Shown: piece after piece, positions 21,489-30,840 of the stretch
Layout: the number at the start of each line of letters is the position of its first letter
Position numbering within the stretch: the first letter of the stretch is position 1
Assembly (NCBI RefSeq): GCF_020497125.1
Contig: NC_059082.1
Location: 48,382,524 to 48,446,523, forward strand
DNA: 64,000 bases
From: Mauremys mutica
Taxonomy: Eukaryota > Chordata > Testudines > Geoemydidae
Direction: 5' to 3'
The notes under the pieces: generated by a model
What the model was told of the DNA's origin: nothing
Database searches by the model: none
Seen by the model: only the letters and a program-made list of their open reading frames with translations
Position numbers and translations under genes: made by a program

Positions 21489-22844
21489 ATGGAAGCTCCA
21501 TGGCTGAACCCAATGGAGCTCTCCTGCTCAGACCCAGTTAGACAAGTTCTCCTTGGCAGTAGGAGACCCCCCACCAGAGCTACCTACCTTGCCAAGTGGA
21601 AGAAATTTTCAATCTGGCTGGCGCAGCATCATTTGTCCCTTATGATTGGCTCTATGCCACTCATACTGGACAACCTTCTCCATCTCAAGCAGCAGGGTCT
21701 GTCCATGTCATCAGTACGGGTTTACTTGGCCACCATTTCTTCCTTCCATCCAGGCACAGAGGGCCGGTCAGTCTTTGCCAACCCTATGGTCAGCCGTTTC
21801 CTCAAAGATCTCCACAGGCTATATCTGCAAGTCCGACAGCTGGTCCCGGCCTGGGACCTCAACCTGGTCCTTTCTATACTGACAATGCCGCCCTTTGAAC
21901 TGCTAACAACATGCTCCCTGCAGGGCCGCCCAGAGGATTCAGAGGGCCTGGGGTCTTCAGCGGTGGGGATCCTTCCGCTCCGGGTCTTCGGGGCACTTCG
22001 GCAGTGGGTCCCAGAGCAAGTGAAGGACCTGCCGCCGAAGACCCGGAGCAGAAGAAGCTCCAGGTCTTCAGCAGCAGGTCCTTCACTCGCTCCAGGTCTG
22101 TTTGGTGGCACTGAAGGACCTGCCGCTGAAGACCCGCCGAAAACTCTTGTGGGGGCCCCTGCGGGGCCCGGGGCAAATTGCCCCACTTGCCCCACCCTCT
22201 GGGTGGCCCTGGCTCCATGCTCTACCTCTTGTACAAGGTGGCATTTCTGGTAGCAATAACCTCAGCCAGGAGAGTGTCTGAGCTCAAGAGCCTAACATCA
22301 GAGCCTCCTTGTTCTTTAAGGACAAGGTTCAGCTCCGGCCTCACCCAGCTTTCTCCCAAAAGTTGTCTAGCAATTTCACGTCAACCAGGACATCTTCCTC
22401 CCAGTGTTCTATCCTAAGCCACACTCAAGTAACAGGGAGCAGAGGCATCATTCGTTGGATGTCCACAGAGCATTAGCCTTTTACATTGAGAGAACAAAGC
22501 CGTTCCGAAAGTCCATTCAGCTATTTGTGGCTGTGGCAGACAGAATGAAGGGTCATCCAGTCTTCTCTCAACTAATTTCATTGTGGATCACATCCAGCAT
22601 CCAAGAGTGCTTTAACCTGGCAGGGGTGCCTGCCCCTCTGCTCACTGCACACTCCACCAGGGCTCAGGCTTTTTCAGCTGCATTCCTGGTGCAGGTTCCC
22701 CTCCATGAAATATGCAGAGCGCCGACGCGGTCCTCCATACATAGTTTCACCGCACATTATGCGATTACCCAGCAGGCCAGAGATGATGCAGCCTTTGGTA
22801 GAGCAGTGCTCCAATCAGTGGACAACTCCAACCTTGCCTCCTGA
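21489..22844 (+). pseudogene. DIRS-4 tyrosine recombinase
   Basis: The recombinase integrates the circular DIRS DNA. The N-terminal core-binding part (21489-21920) reads PTRATYLAKWKKFSIWLAQH and LKQQGLSMSSVRVYLATISS. It is split by a GC-rich insertion (21925-22209) and resumes at 22210 with YLLYKVAFLVAITSARRVSE, which holds the first catalytic Arg. A frameshift near 22400 leads to 22404-22844: HRALAFYIERTKPFRKSIQL, the HSTRAQAFSAAF block (HxxR) and FTAHYAITQQARDD with the presumed catalytic Tyr near 22758. All the R...HxxR...Y landmarks remain, but the frame is broken. Confidence 0.87.
21925..22209. mobile_element. GC-rich ~0.3-kb element, copy 1 (in DIRS-4 recombinase)
   Basis: It starts GGCCGCCCAGAGGATTCAGA and ends GGGGCAAATTGCCCCACTTG...GGTGGCCC. 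The interior holds imperfect repeats of a GACCTGCCGCCGAAGACCCG type unit. It interrupts the recombinase frame, so it is an insertion. No clear target duplication was found at this copy. Confidence 0.7.
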
Positions 22845-22864
22845 ACTTAGGCTTGGGAGTCATC

Positions 22865-22970
22865 TGATTGGAATTGACATGAACAAGCACTCGAAGAAGA
22901 AAAAAGTTACTCACCTTCTCATAAGTGTTGTTCTTCAAGATGTGTTGTTCATGTCCATTCCAATACCCAC
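22865..22970. repeat. DIRS-4 internal complementary region
   Basis: The block ATTGACATGAACAAGCACTC-GAAGAAGA is the reverse complement of this element's left end (16876-16910). The adjoining AGTTACTCACCTTCTCATAA...GTTCATGTCCATTCCA is the reverse complement of its right end (23571-23625). It sits directly after the recombinase stop. Confidence 0.85.
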
Positions 22971-22984
22971 CCTCCTACCCTGCT

Positions 22985-23166
22985 GTTGAAGTAGCTGGCA
23001 AGAAGGAACTGAGGGGGGTTCGGGTCAGCAGGGCCCTATATTGAGTGTCATGAAGGCGCAACTCCATGGGGTGCCCAGACTGACCCTACGGATACTGCTA
23101 GGGGAAAAATCTTCCAGCTGTCGTGCACGCGGTGTGTGCACACCTGATTGGAATGGACATGAACAG
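22985..23166 (-). repeat. DIRS-4 right inverted terminal repeat
   Basis: GGCAAGAAGGAACTGAGGGG ... CTATATTGAGTGTCATGAAG ... ATCTTCCAGCTGTCGTGCAC. It mirrors 16873-17065. Its last bases are separated from the element terminus (23571-23632) by a GC-rich insertion. Confidence 0.85.
23154..23166. repeat. Target-site duplication, left copy (GC-rich element 2)
   Basis: TGGACATGAACAG, repeated exactly at 23571-23583. Confidence 0.88.
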
Positions 23167-23570
23167 GGTCGCCCAGAGGATTCAGGGGGCCTGGGGTCTT
23201 CGGCAGCGGGGGGGGGCACTGCTTCGGCAGCAATTTGGTGGCAGGGGGTGCTTCCGCTCCGGGACCTGCCACCGAAGTGCCCTGAAGACCCGTGGGGGGG
23301 GGCCTCCCGCCACCGAATTGCCGACGAAGACCCGGCACTTCGGCGGCAGGTCCCGCTTCAGCTGTAATTCAGCAGCGGGGTGTCCTTCCGGAGCGGAAGG
23401 ACCCCCCGCCGCCGAATTGCCGCCGAAGACACGGAGTGGAAGAAGCTCCGGGGCCCCCGGAGTGAGTGAAGGACCCCGCTCCAGGGGTCCTGAGAAACTC
23501 TCGTGGGGGCCCCTGTGGGGCCCAGGGCCTGGGGCAAATTGCCCCACTTGCCCCCTCCTCTGGGCAGCCC
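23167..23570. mobile_element. GC-rich ~0.4-kb element, copy 2 (in DIRS-4 right end)
   Basis: It starts GGTCGCCCAGAGGATTCAGG and ends GGGGCAAATTGCCCCACTTG...GGCAGCCC, matching copy 1 at both ends. A perfect 13-bp duplication flanks it, which shows transposition. The interior is longer than copy 1 through extra units of a CCGCCGAATTGCCG-type repeat. I see no coding capacity and no long terminal inverted repeats. Confidence 0.8.
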
Positions 23571-23583
23571 TGGACATGAACAG
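23571..23583. repeat. Target-site duplication, right copy
   Basis: TGGACATGAACAG, identical to 23154-23166. Confidence 0.88.
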
Positions 23584-24706
23584 CATATCTCGAAGCACAA
23601 TCGTTACGAGAAGGTGAGTAACCATTTTTTCTAGGTCTGAGATTTGGGGTCAAGGGTAATGGCTTCAGCGATGTCACTGCTGCTTCTCCATGAGTTTGAA
23701 TTCTCAGTGTGGACTTGGACTCATAATCTCACAGAGCAAGAAATTCATGCACTGTTGTAAGCAGCACATATAGCGCATTCAGGGCTTCCAGATCTTCAGT
23801 GTTTGTTTCCATCATTACTCCAATAATCAATGAATATTTCTTTGGGGATAAATACAATGTTTTCACTGGAGTGGAGTTTGCATGGCTTATCTCTTTTTTT
23901 AATTTTTTTCCTAGAAGGAAGGGAAACTTGAAATAATTACGTTTCTCCCCACAATGATTTCCATCTGGGGTGACACTGAGTAACAGCATCATGGTTTGTC
24001 ACTGTCATTCACTAGCCAAAGCCTTCTATGGTAAGGCTGGTGATGGCTTAGTGAGTAGCTTGATACTCTCCCATGTAGGAAACCTGGCTTTAGGAACAGA
24101 GCAGGGCGTTTTGCAGATCTCGCTGAGAACATAAGCAATACTTTTGGGCAGTGGGGGAGGAGTCCACAAAAACTTTCTCAAGGTGATGACTTCAGTCTAT
24201 AAAGCACTTTGTGGATTGGATCTTAGGGTACGTCTACACTACAAGACTATTTCGATTCATCTTAATTCGAATTTCTGGAATCGACCTAATGAAGTCGAAG
24301 TTGTGTATCCACAATAAATACACTAATTCGACTGTGTGAGTCCACAGTAACGGGCGAAGCGTCGACTTTGGAAGCGGTGCACTGTGGGAAGCTATCCCAC
24401 AGTTCCCGCACTCCCCGCCGCCCATTGGAATGCTGGGATTTCCCACCAATGCATGCTGCGGGGGGGGGAAATTGTGTGGAGGGTGGTTTTGGGTAACTGT
24501 CATCATTGAACCGTCAATCACGCCCAGCATCCCTCCCTGAAAGCGCCAGCTGGCAATCTGTTCGTGCACTTTTCTTCTCAGTGACAGCGCGGGCGCCACA
24601 GCACTGCGAGCACGGATCCCGCTGCAGTTGTGGCCGCTGTCAGCTCCTCGCAACTTATCGTCCACCTCTTCCGCAGTCAGCTGCTGAGAAATTTGGCTAA
24701 TTTTCA

Positions 24707-25033
24707 ATGGTGCTGCGAGCAGTGGTGGACCATGGGGGACGTTTTACCAACATCAACGTCGGGTGGCCAGGCAAAGTTCATGACGCGCGTGTTTTCAGGA
24801 ACTCTGGTCTGCTTAGACGCCTGCAGGAAGGTAGTTTCTTCCCGGACCACAAAATAACTCTTGGGGATGTGCAGATGCCTATAGTGATCTTAGGGGACCC
24901 AGCCTACCCACTAATGCCCTGGCTCGTCACGCCCTATGCAGGCACCTTGCACAGCGACAAGGAAGTCTTCAAGTACCAGCGAGCAGCGAGCAGCGTGAAC
25001 TGTGACTGTTCAGTTTCTTCACAGAGAAGCTGA
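24707..25033 (+). pseudogene. Harbinger transposase (DDE nuclease) fragment
   Basis: The transposase catalyses cut-and-paste movement together with the Myb-like partner. The frame reads MVLRAVVDHGGRFTNINVGW, GKVHDARVFRNSGLL and MPIVILGDPAYPLMPWL. The Asp of VVDHGG (or an equivalent upstream) and that of LGDPAYP belong to the DDE triad. It then goes out of frame after DKEVFKYQ, before the C-terminal Glu region. The N-terminal half of the family protein is not recognisable upstream (a stop lies two codons before the Met), so the transposase is deleted at both ends and inactive. Confidence 0.82.
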
Positions 25034-25782
25034 ACCTGCCCTTGTCTCTTTACCAAGTTACTGTTGACTAGCCTCTGCAGTTACATACCCCATCCACCCC
25101 GCTTCCCCAACTTCTAACACACATTTAAAAATTAAAGTATGTGCTCCACTGTAGCTTTACAACGGTGTCTTTATTGATGACTTTGCGTTAAAGGGTTGAA
25201 ACTGGGACGCACACTGTGCTGGGTAGGGTGTGTGGTCATGTAAAGACCGCCTCTAAAGTCGAGGTTTGACATGCTCCCGCTCCCAGACCGGTCAGCAGTG
25301 CCGGACTGGTTGTTTCAACGGATCCTGCCATCCCTCCTTTTTTGGACTCTGTGTGCAGGGGCTATGTGGCCTTGTTGCGGGGGAGGACGGATACAGATTC
25401 CTCTGCTGCGTGGCTCTGCGGTCCATTACAGGGACCGTTGCATGACATCTGTAACCCCCCTCCCCCGCTACAAATGCACGTACCACCCCCAACGACAGAA
25501 AACCTGCAAACCACCTCCCATACCAGCTAACCGCCTACTGACTGCACTGTGTGTGTGACATGCTGCTGATCCAGCCCCCATCTCTGTACCCTACTAAAGG
25601 TGACTGTCCTATGCATTACACTACCCCCTCAACCACCCAACGACCCACCCAAGACATCTAACACAGCGTTGTGTAAAAAACCATGACGGAAAAAGTAAGT
25701 AACAGAAAACTACTTTTAATAATCAACAACACAGTAAGGGAAGGACTTTTCAAAATGTAGTGACTGATAGCTTTTGGGTAAT

Positions 25783-27731
25783 TTAACACTGTCCTGTGGT
25801 GCAGTGACAGTTTTCACGGCCCCTGGTGACCCTCCTTCTTGTTATTTTTGATATGGGGGGGATTGGAGTTTGAGGCGGGGGTGGGTGGTTGCAGATACAG
25901 TGCAGGGGGGCTCTGTCTTCCTGCCTGCAGTCCTGCAGAACATCGACAAGGCGCCTGAGCGTGTCCGTTTGCTCCCTCATTAGTCCAAGCAGCGTTTGAG
26001 TCGCCTGCTGGTCCTCCTGACGCCACCTGTCCTCCCGTTCGCAGAGTGAGCGGTGCTGCTGAGTGAGGTTCTCCCTCCACTGGCTCTGCTGGTCCGCTTC
26101 GGCTCTGGAGCAGCCCATAAGTTCAGCAAACATCTCGTCCCTTGTCTTTTTCTTACGCCTTCTAGTTTGCGCCATCATCTGTGAGGGGCATGGTGGATCA
26201 GGTCGTGATACAGTTGCACCTGTGTGATGTCAAAAAGGTAGTGAATTTCTTACAATGATACATTTTTTAAACAAAGAAACATAGTCTACTCGGTGTCTGT
26301 GAACAAGAGTATGCACAGCACCTGTCTCATGCGCACTCACTAATGGAAAGTTCGAGTTCTCTGAATGCGCTTTCATTGCCTGGGGTATTGGGCTGCTGAT
26401 CAGAGAACCTTTGCAGGAAAGAAGAATTCGTGTAGCAGCAAGGCATGGTAAGCCAAACACTTTTGGATTCATAGAAGTGAATGTACAGCTCTGTCCTCTT
26501 GATGCAGGCAATCCTGAAAGCATAAACTCGGCCCCTGTTGCACCCCCTCGCGGCTGTTCACTGGGAAAGATCCCTGTATGCTGCCACTCTGTAGACTGCA
26601 GCACGTGGCTGTTAAGTGAGGCTTCTTGTTATGCAAAGGAACAGTTAAGCGCTCCCATTACTAATAGTACCCCAATTACTCTAATTTCATGCAGGAGTGT
26701 GCGAGAGCGATCACCCTGAGGAGAGTCTCACGGGCAGAGAGAGCGCGCATGCTTGAAGAAAGCCACCACAACCCAGGGGCCTACTCTGCCATGCTCGTGA
26801 GGGCAATGGTCCCGGAGTTCCAGCTTATAGCATGGCACGGCAAAGTGTGCTACCTCGGGGCACACGATAAGCTAGCTCTGCCAAGGAACCTCCTGCATAG
26901 ACTTTCAGATTACCTCCAGGAGAGTTTCCTGGAGATCTCTTATGAAGATAAAAGTTCCATCCCCCTGTATGTAGACCTTCTGTTCTCCTAATGTCTCTCC
27001 CTGTTTAGTTACTAAAAAAATGTTAACTCGTTGGTCTTAGCTGCTTTTAATAAATAAATGTTAACTTGTTTAAAGCACTTACGGACTGATCCTTCTCCCG
27101 ATTCAGGGTCCGTGGTAAAGGCTGGGGAGGGTTGGTAGGGGATCTCAGTGAGGGTGAGGAAGAGATCCTGGCTGTCGGGGAAAGCGCCGTCGACTGCCTC
27201 GTCCTCCTCATCTTCCCCGTCCGCGAACATCTCCGAGGAACAGTCCGTCGACACTATCCCATCCTCAGAGTCCACGCACACTGGTGGGGCAGTGGTGGCA
27301 GACCCACCGAGAATGGCATGCAGTGCCTCGTAGAAGCGGCATGTCTGGGGCTGGGCTCCGGAGCGTCCGTTTGCTGCTCTGAGTTTCTGGTAGCCTTGTC
27401 TCAGCTCCTTGACTTTCACGCGGCACTGCGTTGTATCCCGGCTGTATCCTCTGTCTCTCATGGCTTTGGAGACCTTCTCGAAGGTCTTTGCATTCCGTTT
27501 GCTGGAGCGCAGCTCCGAAAGCACAGACACATCGCCCCACACAGCAATCAGATCTGAGACTTCCCGGTCAGTCCATGCTGGGGACCTCTTTCTAGTCTGA
27601 GATTGCCTGGACTCCTCTGCTGGAGAGCTCTGCATCGTTGCCGGTGCTGCTGAGCTCGCCCCGATGAGCAACCAGGAAATGGGATTCAAACTGTCCAGAC
27701 AGGAAAAGGAATTCAAATTTTCCCGGGGCAT
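25783..27731 (-). CDS. Harbinger Myb/SANT-like DNA-binding protein, two exons
   Basis: Second gene of the Harbinger element; such proteins bind the transposon ends and bring in the transposase. Exon 1 (about 27731-27083) carries a Myb/SANT-like trihelix: SPAWTDREVSDLIAVWGD, SKAMRDRGYSRDTTQCRVKV and RQGYQKLRAANGRSG. An acidic Ser/Asp/Glu-rich region follows. A consensus donor (GTAAGTGC on the minus strand at 27082-27075) and an acceptor CCTCACAG just before 26178 would join it to exon 2 (26178-25783). Exon 2 reads MMAQTRRRKKKTRDEMFAEL, then a coiled-coil-like Gln/Arg-rich segment and LLGLMREQTDTLRRLVDVLQ. The frame is unusually intact compared with the transposase. The join is inferred from splice signals. 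Confidence 0.75.
26693..26991 (+). CDS. Unknown ORF inside the Harbinger element
   Basis: I do not recognise this protein. An open frame of about 100 codons reads RAERARMLEESHHNPGAYSA, MVPEFQLIAWHGKVCYLGAH and LPRNLLHRLSDYLQESFLEI and stops at 26991. It lies in the intron of the minus-strand Myb gene. A splice-acceptor-like TTTCATGCAG precedes it and AATAAA signals follow at about 27048, so it may be the last exon of a + strand transcript. The amino-acid composition looks protein-like, but the function is unknown. Confidence 0.45.
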
Positions 27732-28975
27732 TTCCTGTGTGGCTGGTCAGAGCATCCAAGCTCCGACTGGCGTCCAGAGCGTCAACAGAGTGTTGCACTG
27801 TGGGATAGCTCCCGGAGCTACTAAGATCGATTAGCATCCACACCTAGCCTAATTCGACATAGCCATGTCGAATTTAGCGCTACTCTCCTTGTCGAGGTGG
27901 AGTACCGAAGTCGAACTAAGGAGCCCTCTATGTCGAATTAAATGGCTTCCTGGTGTGGACGGGTGCACGCTTAATTTGATTTAACGCTGCTAAATTCGAT
28001 TTAAAGAGCTAGTGTGGACCAGCCCTTAGATACTTAATCTATTTCCCTTTGTACTTAGTAGTTGAGAACAATTTGGATATTTCTACTGCCAACCCGTAAG
28101 TACAAACATAAGAGGAGTAGAGGGTCCTCAACTTTGGAACTAACTTCCTCTATTGAATCAAAAGAGCCGAAGTTTGTTGACCTACAGGGCAGGGCATAAG
28201 CGCCCCCCCCCCTTTGGGGGGGGGAACTTTTCCTGAGGTGAAGGGCTTAATTAAGTTCTGAAATGAGTGAGAGTTTAATTAATATTAGTCATACTGTTAT
28301 GTTGAAGTGTGGTTCTGTTCTGACAAGTGACTGTCAAACTTGTACATTTTGACTCCACACTTCTGTTTGTCATGTGTGTTCAGAGCCTTATCTGTTGACA
28401 GTTAGTGACAAAATAAATTTGAGAACGCAGCAGAACCAAGAGGGTAAGCTGAATTCTGTTCTTTCTTATGTATCATCAGCAGAACAATTTGCAAAACTCC
28501 AGTCAGTCAGACCTGTGAAAACCCATTAGCAGCACTGGCATTGCACAGGTATCACAGAGGGCCTAATCTGAAAACCTTGGGTTTGTGCAGGGTATCACTA
28601 TGACTTGCAGGGCTTTTATTATTGGTGTTGATGTTGTAGATTGAAAGAACCTAGCTTAACTCTCAGATGAATTTTTAGGGCTGTAAAAAAACTCATTTAC
28701 TTGCACAGTGAGCATATTTGATCTGGAATTAACAAGAGACAATAAATAGAACCCCAGAATGTTATTTTTACATACGAATTCAGAGGCCATGCCTAGTTTT
28801 CATTTTATAAATCTAAAAATAAATACTATCACTCTTGCTAGCTGTATCCCAGTGACTGATAGGAGGTGTCCTCTCAGGCACAGAATGAATGCTGTTACTG
28901 TGGCTTCTACAGTAGGAAGGATTGATTGGATATAGGGAGGAAGGAGGACAAAAGTGTGAACAATTCAGTCGCTTA

Positions 28976-29179
28976 GGCTATGTCTGCACTACCCGGCAGT
29001 TCAGACTATGGGGATGTGAATGTAGTCCTGTTTTGAGAGGAGTACATTAATATAAACTAGGATCCTTTTAGTTCATGCCTGCATTATCCACACAGGGCTC
29101 TTATAGCACAGCATCACTTTGATGCACACTGCTGTTCATATGCCTGGAGTCCAAACTGCAAGGCAGTGTAGACGAGCCC
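28976..29179. mobile_element. MITE with GTCTACACT-type terminal repeats
   Basis: The left end GGCTATGTCTGCACTACC and the right end (reverse complement) GGGCTCGTCTACACTGCC are imperfect inverted repeats. The flanks are TTA (left) and CTA (right). There is no coding content. It resembles the ends of the Harbinger element at 24226-28025. Confidence 0.6.
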
Positions 29180-29209
29180 CTAGAAATTTTCTATGTGGAG
29201 AATCTGACT

Positions 29210-29302
29210 AGCATAGCTAAAGTGGAATAACTATTCCACTATAGTTATGCCAGTATAACTTTCTCATGGGGACGCAATAGTTATTCCACTTCAGCTATGC
29301 CA
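29210..29302. repeat. Inverted repeat, MITE-like
   Basis: GCATAGCTAAAGTGGAATAA at 29210 onward pairs with TTATTCCACTTCAGCTATGC at 29283-29302. Within the left arm, AGTGGAATA-AC-TATTCCACT (29221-29240) is itself a small palindrome. Followed by GTGTAGACAAATCC, a MITE-end motif. Confidence 0.5.
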
Positions 29303-29596
29303 GTCAATTTCCCTGTGTAGACAAATCCTACTTCTCCTGAAACAGGATGGCAGGATTTTCTTGTTGCAGGTGTTGGAACACTGCAGAACATTTTAAGTTT
29401 ACTCCTGCTGCGTTTAAGCCTCTAAAGAGGAAGCTAGATTCTGGGATAAAAGGTGAGAAGACCTCCAATATTTGGGTCTTGTGCCCTAATTGATTTGATT
29501 ATTAAAGGTCTTTTCTGAAGTTTGAAAAATATTTTAAACTGTTTTTCAAGCACTGACACTTGGCACCACATGAATCACTATTGTCTGTTCCCACAG

Positions 29597-29714
29597 AGAG
29601 GCGAAAGTGCACTGCAGGAGTAAGAACTTGACTGAGCTCTTTCCTGGCCTCGGGGGCATTGCATCGGTTAAGTGCAATGCTAATGGCAACAAAGTCAGCA
29701 TCCTCGTCAACAAG
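29597..29714 (+). CDS. IFT140: IFT140 internal exon (c)
   Basis: The exon encodes EAKVHCRSKNLTELFPGLGG followed by IASVKCNANGNKVSILVNK, matching the IFT140 WD40 region. The acceptor is CCCACAG and the donor GTGAGA. It is 118 nt: one base completes the arginine codon begun by exon b, then 39 codons, ending in phase 0. Joining b and c in frame is strong evidence for the gene model. Confidence 0.93.
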
Positions 29715-29794
29715 GTGAGACAGGACTCCCCCCATACCACACTGTGGTCTGAATGTGACACCAAATGCCAGACTAGCTATAATGCAGAGATATT

Positions 29795-29986
29795 CATATG
29801 GAGATATACATATCTCATAGAGCTGGAAGGGACCCTGAAAGGTCATCAAGTCCAGCCCCCTGCCTTCACTATCAGGACCAAATACTGATTTTTGCCCCAT
29901 ATCCCTACATGGTCCTCTCAAGGATTGAGCTCACAACTCTGGGTTTAGTAGGCCAATGCTCAAACCACTGAGCTATCCCTCCCCCG
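29795..29986 (-). mobile_element. tRNA-derived SINE (tortoise/Cry type)
   Basis: Minus-strand SINE with head GGGGGAGGGATAGCTCAGTG, B box GAGCTCAATCC and tail GGTCCCTTCCAGCTCTATGA then GATATGTATATCTCC. It starts only 80 bp after exon c. Confidence 0.87.
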
Positions 29987-30189
29987 TTAACTTCTCTAAT
30001 ATAAACCCACATTGGCTATGCTCTGTTTTCAGGAATCAGAATTTCTTGGGTAAGCATTGATAGAAGCACTAAAAGTTTTTGTAGGTCCAAGGGCTCTAGT
30101 GTCCGATCTCTGGCCATTGGAGATATTTGCTAATAGAAGTTGTGGATTGGCCATATGCCATTATAGGAAATCTCATCATATCCCTTTCA

Positions 30190-30532
30190 TAAATGTATCA
30201 AGCTCATCCTTAAAATGGGTGAGGTTTTCTGCCTGCACTACTCCCCTTGGAAGGCTTTTCCAGAACTTCATTCCTCTGATGGTGAGAAACCTTTATCTAA
30301 TTTCAAGCCTAAACTTATTGATGGCCAGTTTATGTCCATTTGTTCTTGTGCCAACATTGGCTCTTAACTTAAATTACTCCCTCCTCTCTCTCTCTCTCTC
30401 CTGCTGGTATTTATCCCTTTGATATATTTATAGAGCGCAATCTTCTCTCTCTTCATCCTTTGTTTTGTTAAGGAGCTTGGTTTGTTTAGCCTAAGTGTCC
30501 TTTTGTAAGGTAGATTCTCCATTGCTCTGATC
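30190..30532 (-). mobile_element. CR1 LINE 3' fragment
   Basis: It matches the CR1 3' region seen at 32550-32830 (AAGGCTTTTCCAGAACTTCA ... GGTGAGAAACCT ... TTTATAGAG). The 3' terminal repeat is missing at the left edge. Confidence 0.75.
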
Positions 30533-30718
30533 ATAGAATCATAGAATATCAGGGTTGGAAGGGACCTCAAGAGGTCATCTAGTCCAACCCCCTGCTCAAA
30601 GCAGGACCAATCCCCAGACAGATTTTTGCCCCAGATCCCTAAATGGGCCCCTCAAGGATTGAACTCACAACCCTGAGTTTAGCAGACCAATGCTCAAACC
30701 ACTGAGCTATCCCCCCCA
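30533..30718 (-). mobile_element. tRNA-derived SINE with a CR1-type tail
   Basis: On the minus strand the tRNA-related head GGGGGGATAGCTCAGTGGTT and B box GAGTTCAATCC are joined to a CR1-like tail, GAGCAGGGGGTTGGACTAGA ... ATTCTATGATTCTATGA. The other SINEs here end instead in GGTATATCTCC. Confidence 0.82.
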
Positions 30719-30721
30719 AAA

Positions 30722-30840
30722 AAGGTCATTGAGTCCAGTCCTCTGCCTTCACTAGCAGGACCAAGTACTGATTTTTGCCCCAGATCCCTAAGTGGCCCCC
30801 TCAAGGATTGAACTCACAACCCTGGGTTTAGTATCCCTCC
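30722..30840 (-). mobile_element. Truncated tRNA-derived SINE
   Basis: It matches the tortoise SINE body from AAAGGTCATTGAGTCCAGTC to CACAACCCTGGGTTTAG on +. Both the tRNA-like head and the extreme tail are incomplete. Confidence 0.8.

Larger units (their letters stand above)
16873..23632 (+). mobile_element. DIRS retrotransposon 4, nearly full-length but decayed
   Basis: A 6.8-kb DIRS element with left inverted repeat (16873-17065), gag, RT, RNase H, a partial methyltransferase-like region, tyrosine recombinase, internal complementary region and right inverted repeat. It has been hit by a SINE (18582-18768), a tiny CR1 tail (21136-21199) and two copies of a GC-rich element (21925-22209 and 23167-23570). 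Domain order matches classical DIRS. Many stops and frameshifts make it non-functional. Confidence 0.88.
24226..28025. mobile_element. PIF/Harbinger DNA transposon, complete, 3.8 kb
   Basis: It is flanked by TTA at 24223-24225 and 28026-28028, the 3-bp target duplication typical of Harbinger elements. The ends are imperfect inverted repeats: GGGTACGTCTACACTA on the left against GGGCTGGTCCACACTA (reverse complement of the right end). It carries a remnant of the Harbinger transposase on + and a two-exon Myb/SANT-like gene on -. This pair is the hallmark of the family. A third ORF on + is unexplained. Confidence 0.87.
16438..29596 (+). other. IFT140: IFT140 intron between exons b and c
   Basis: A 13-kb intron holding DIRS 4 and a complete Harbinger transposon plus MITEs. 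I see no element in 16438-16870, 23640-24222, 28029-28970 or 29330-29596. A C-run followed by a G-run at 28200-28225 could form a short hairpin, but I see nothing functional in it. Confidence 0.88.

Noticed and set aside
21925..22209. A coding exon within the DIRS recombinase
   Set aside because: The sequence is shared with 23167-23570, interrupts a conserved domain and is made of GC-rich repeats.
27132..27557. Open frame of 141 codons on + opposite the Myb-like exon
   Set aside because: It is the antisense shadow of the minus-strand Myb/SANT frame, which shows the recognisable domain.
28195..28226. C-run/G-run hairpin as a terminator or regulatory structure
   Set aside because: A simple homopolymer pair in an intron with no conserved context; possibly an assembly-sensitive tract.
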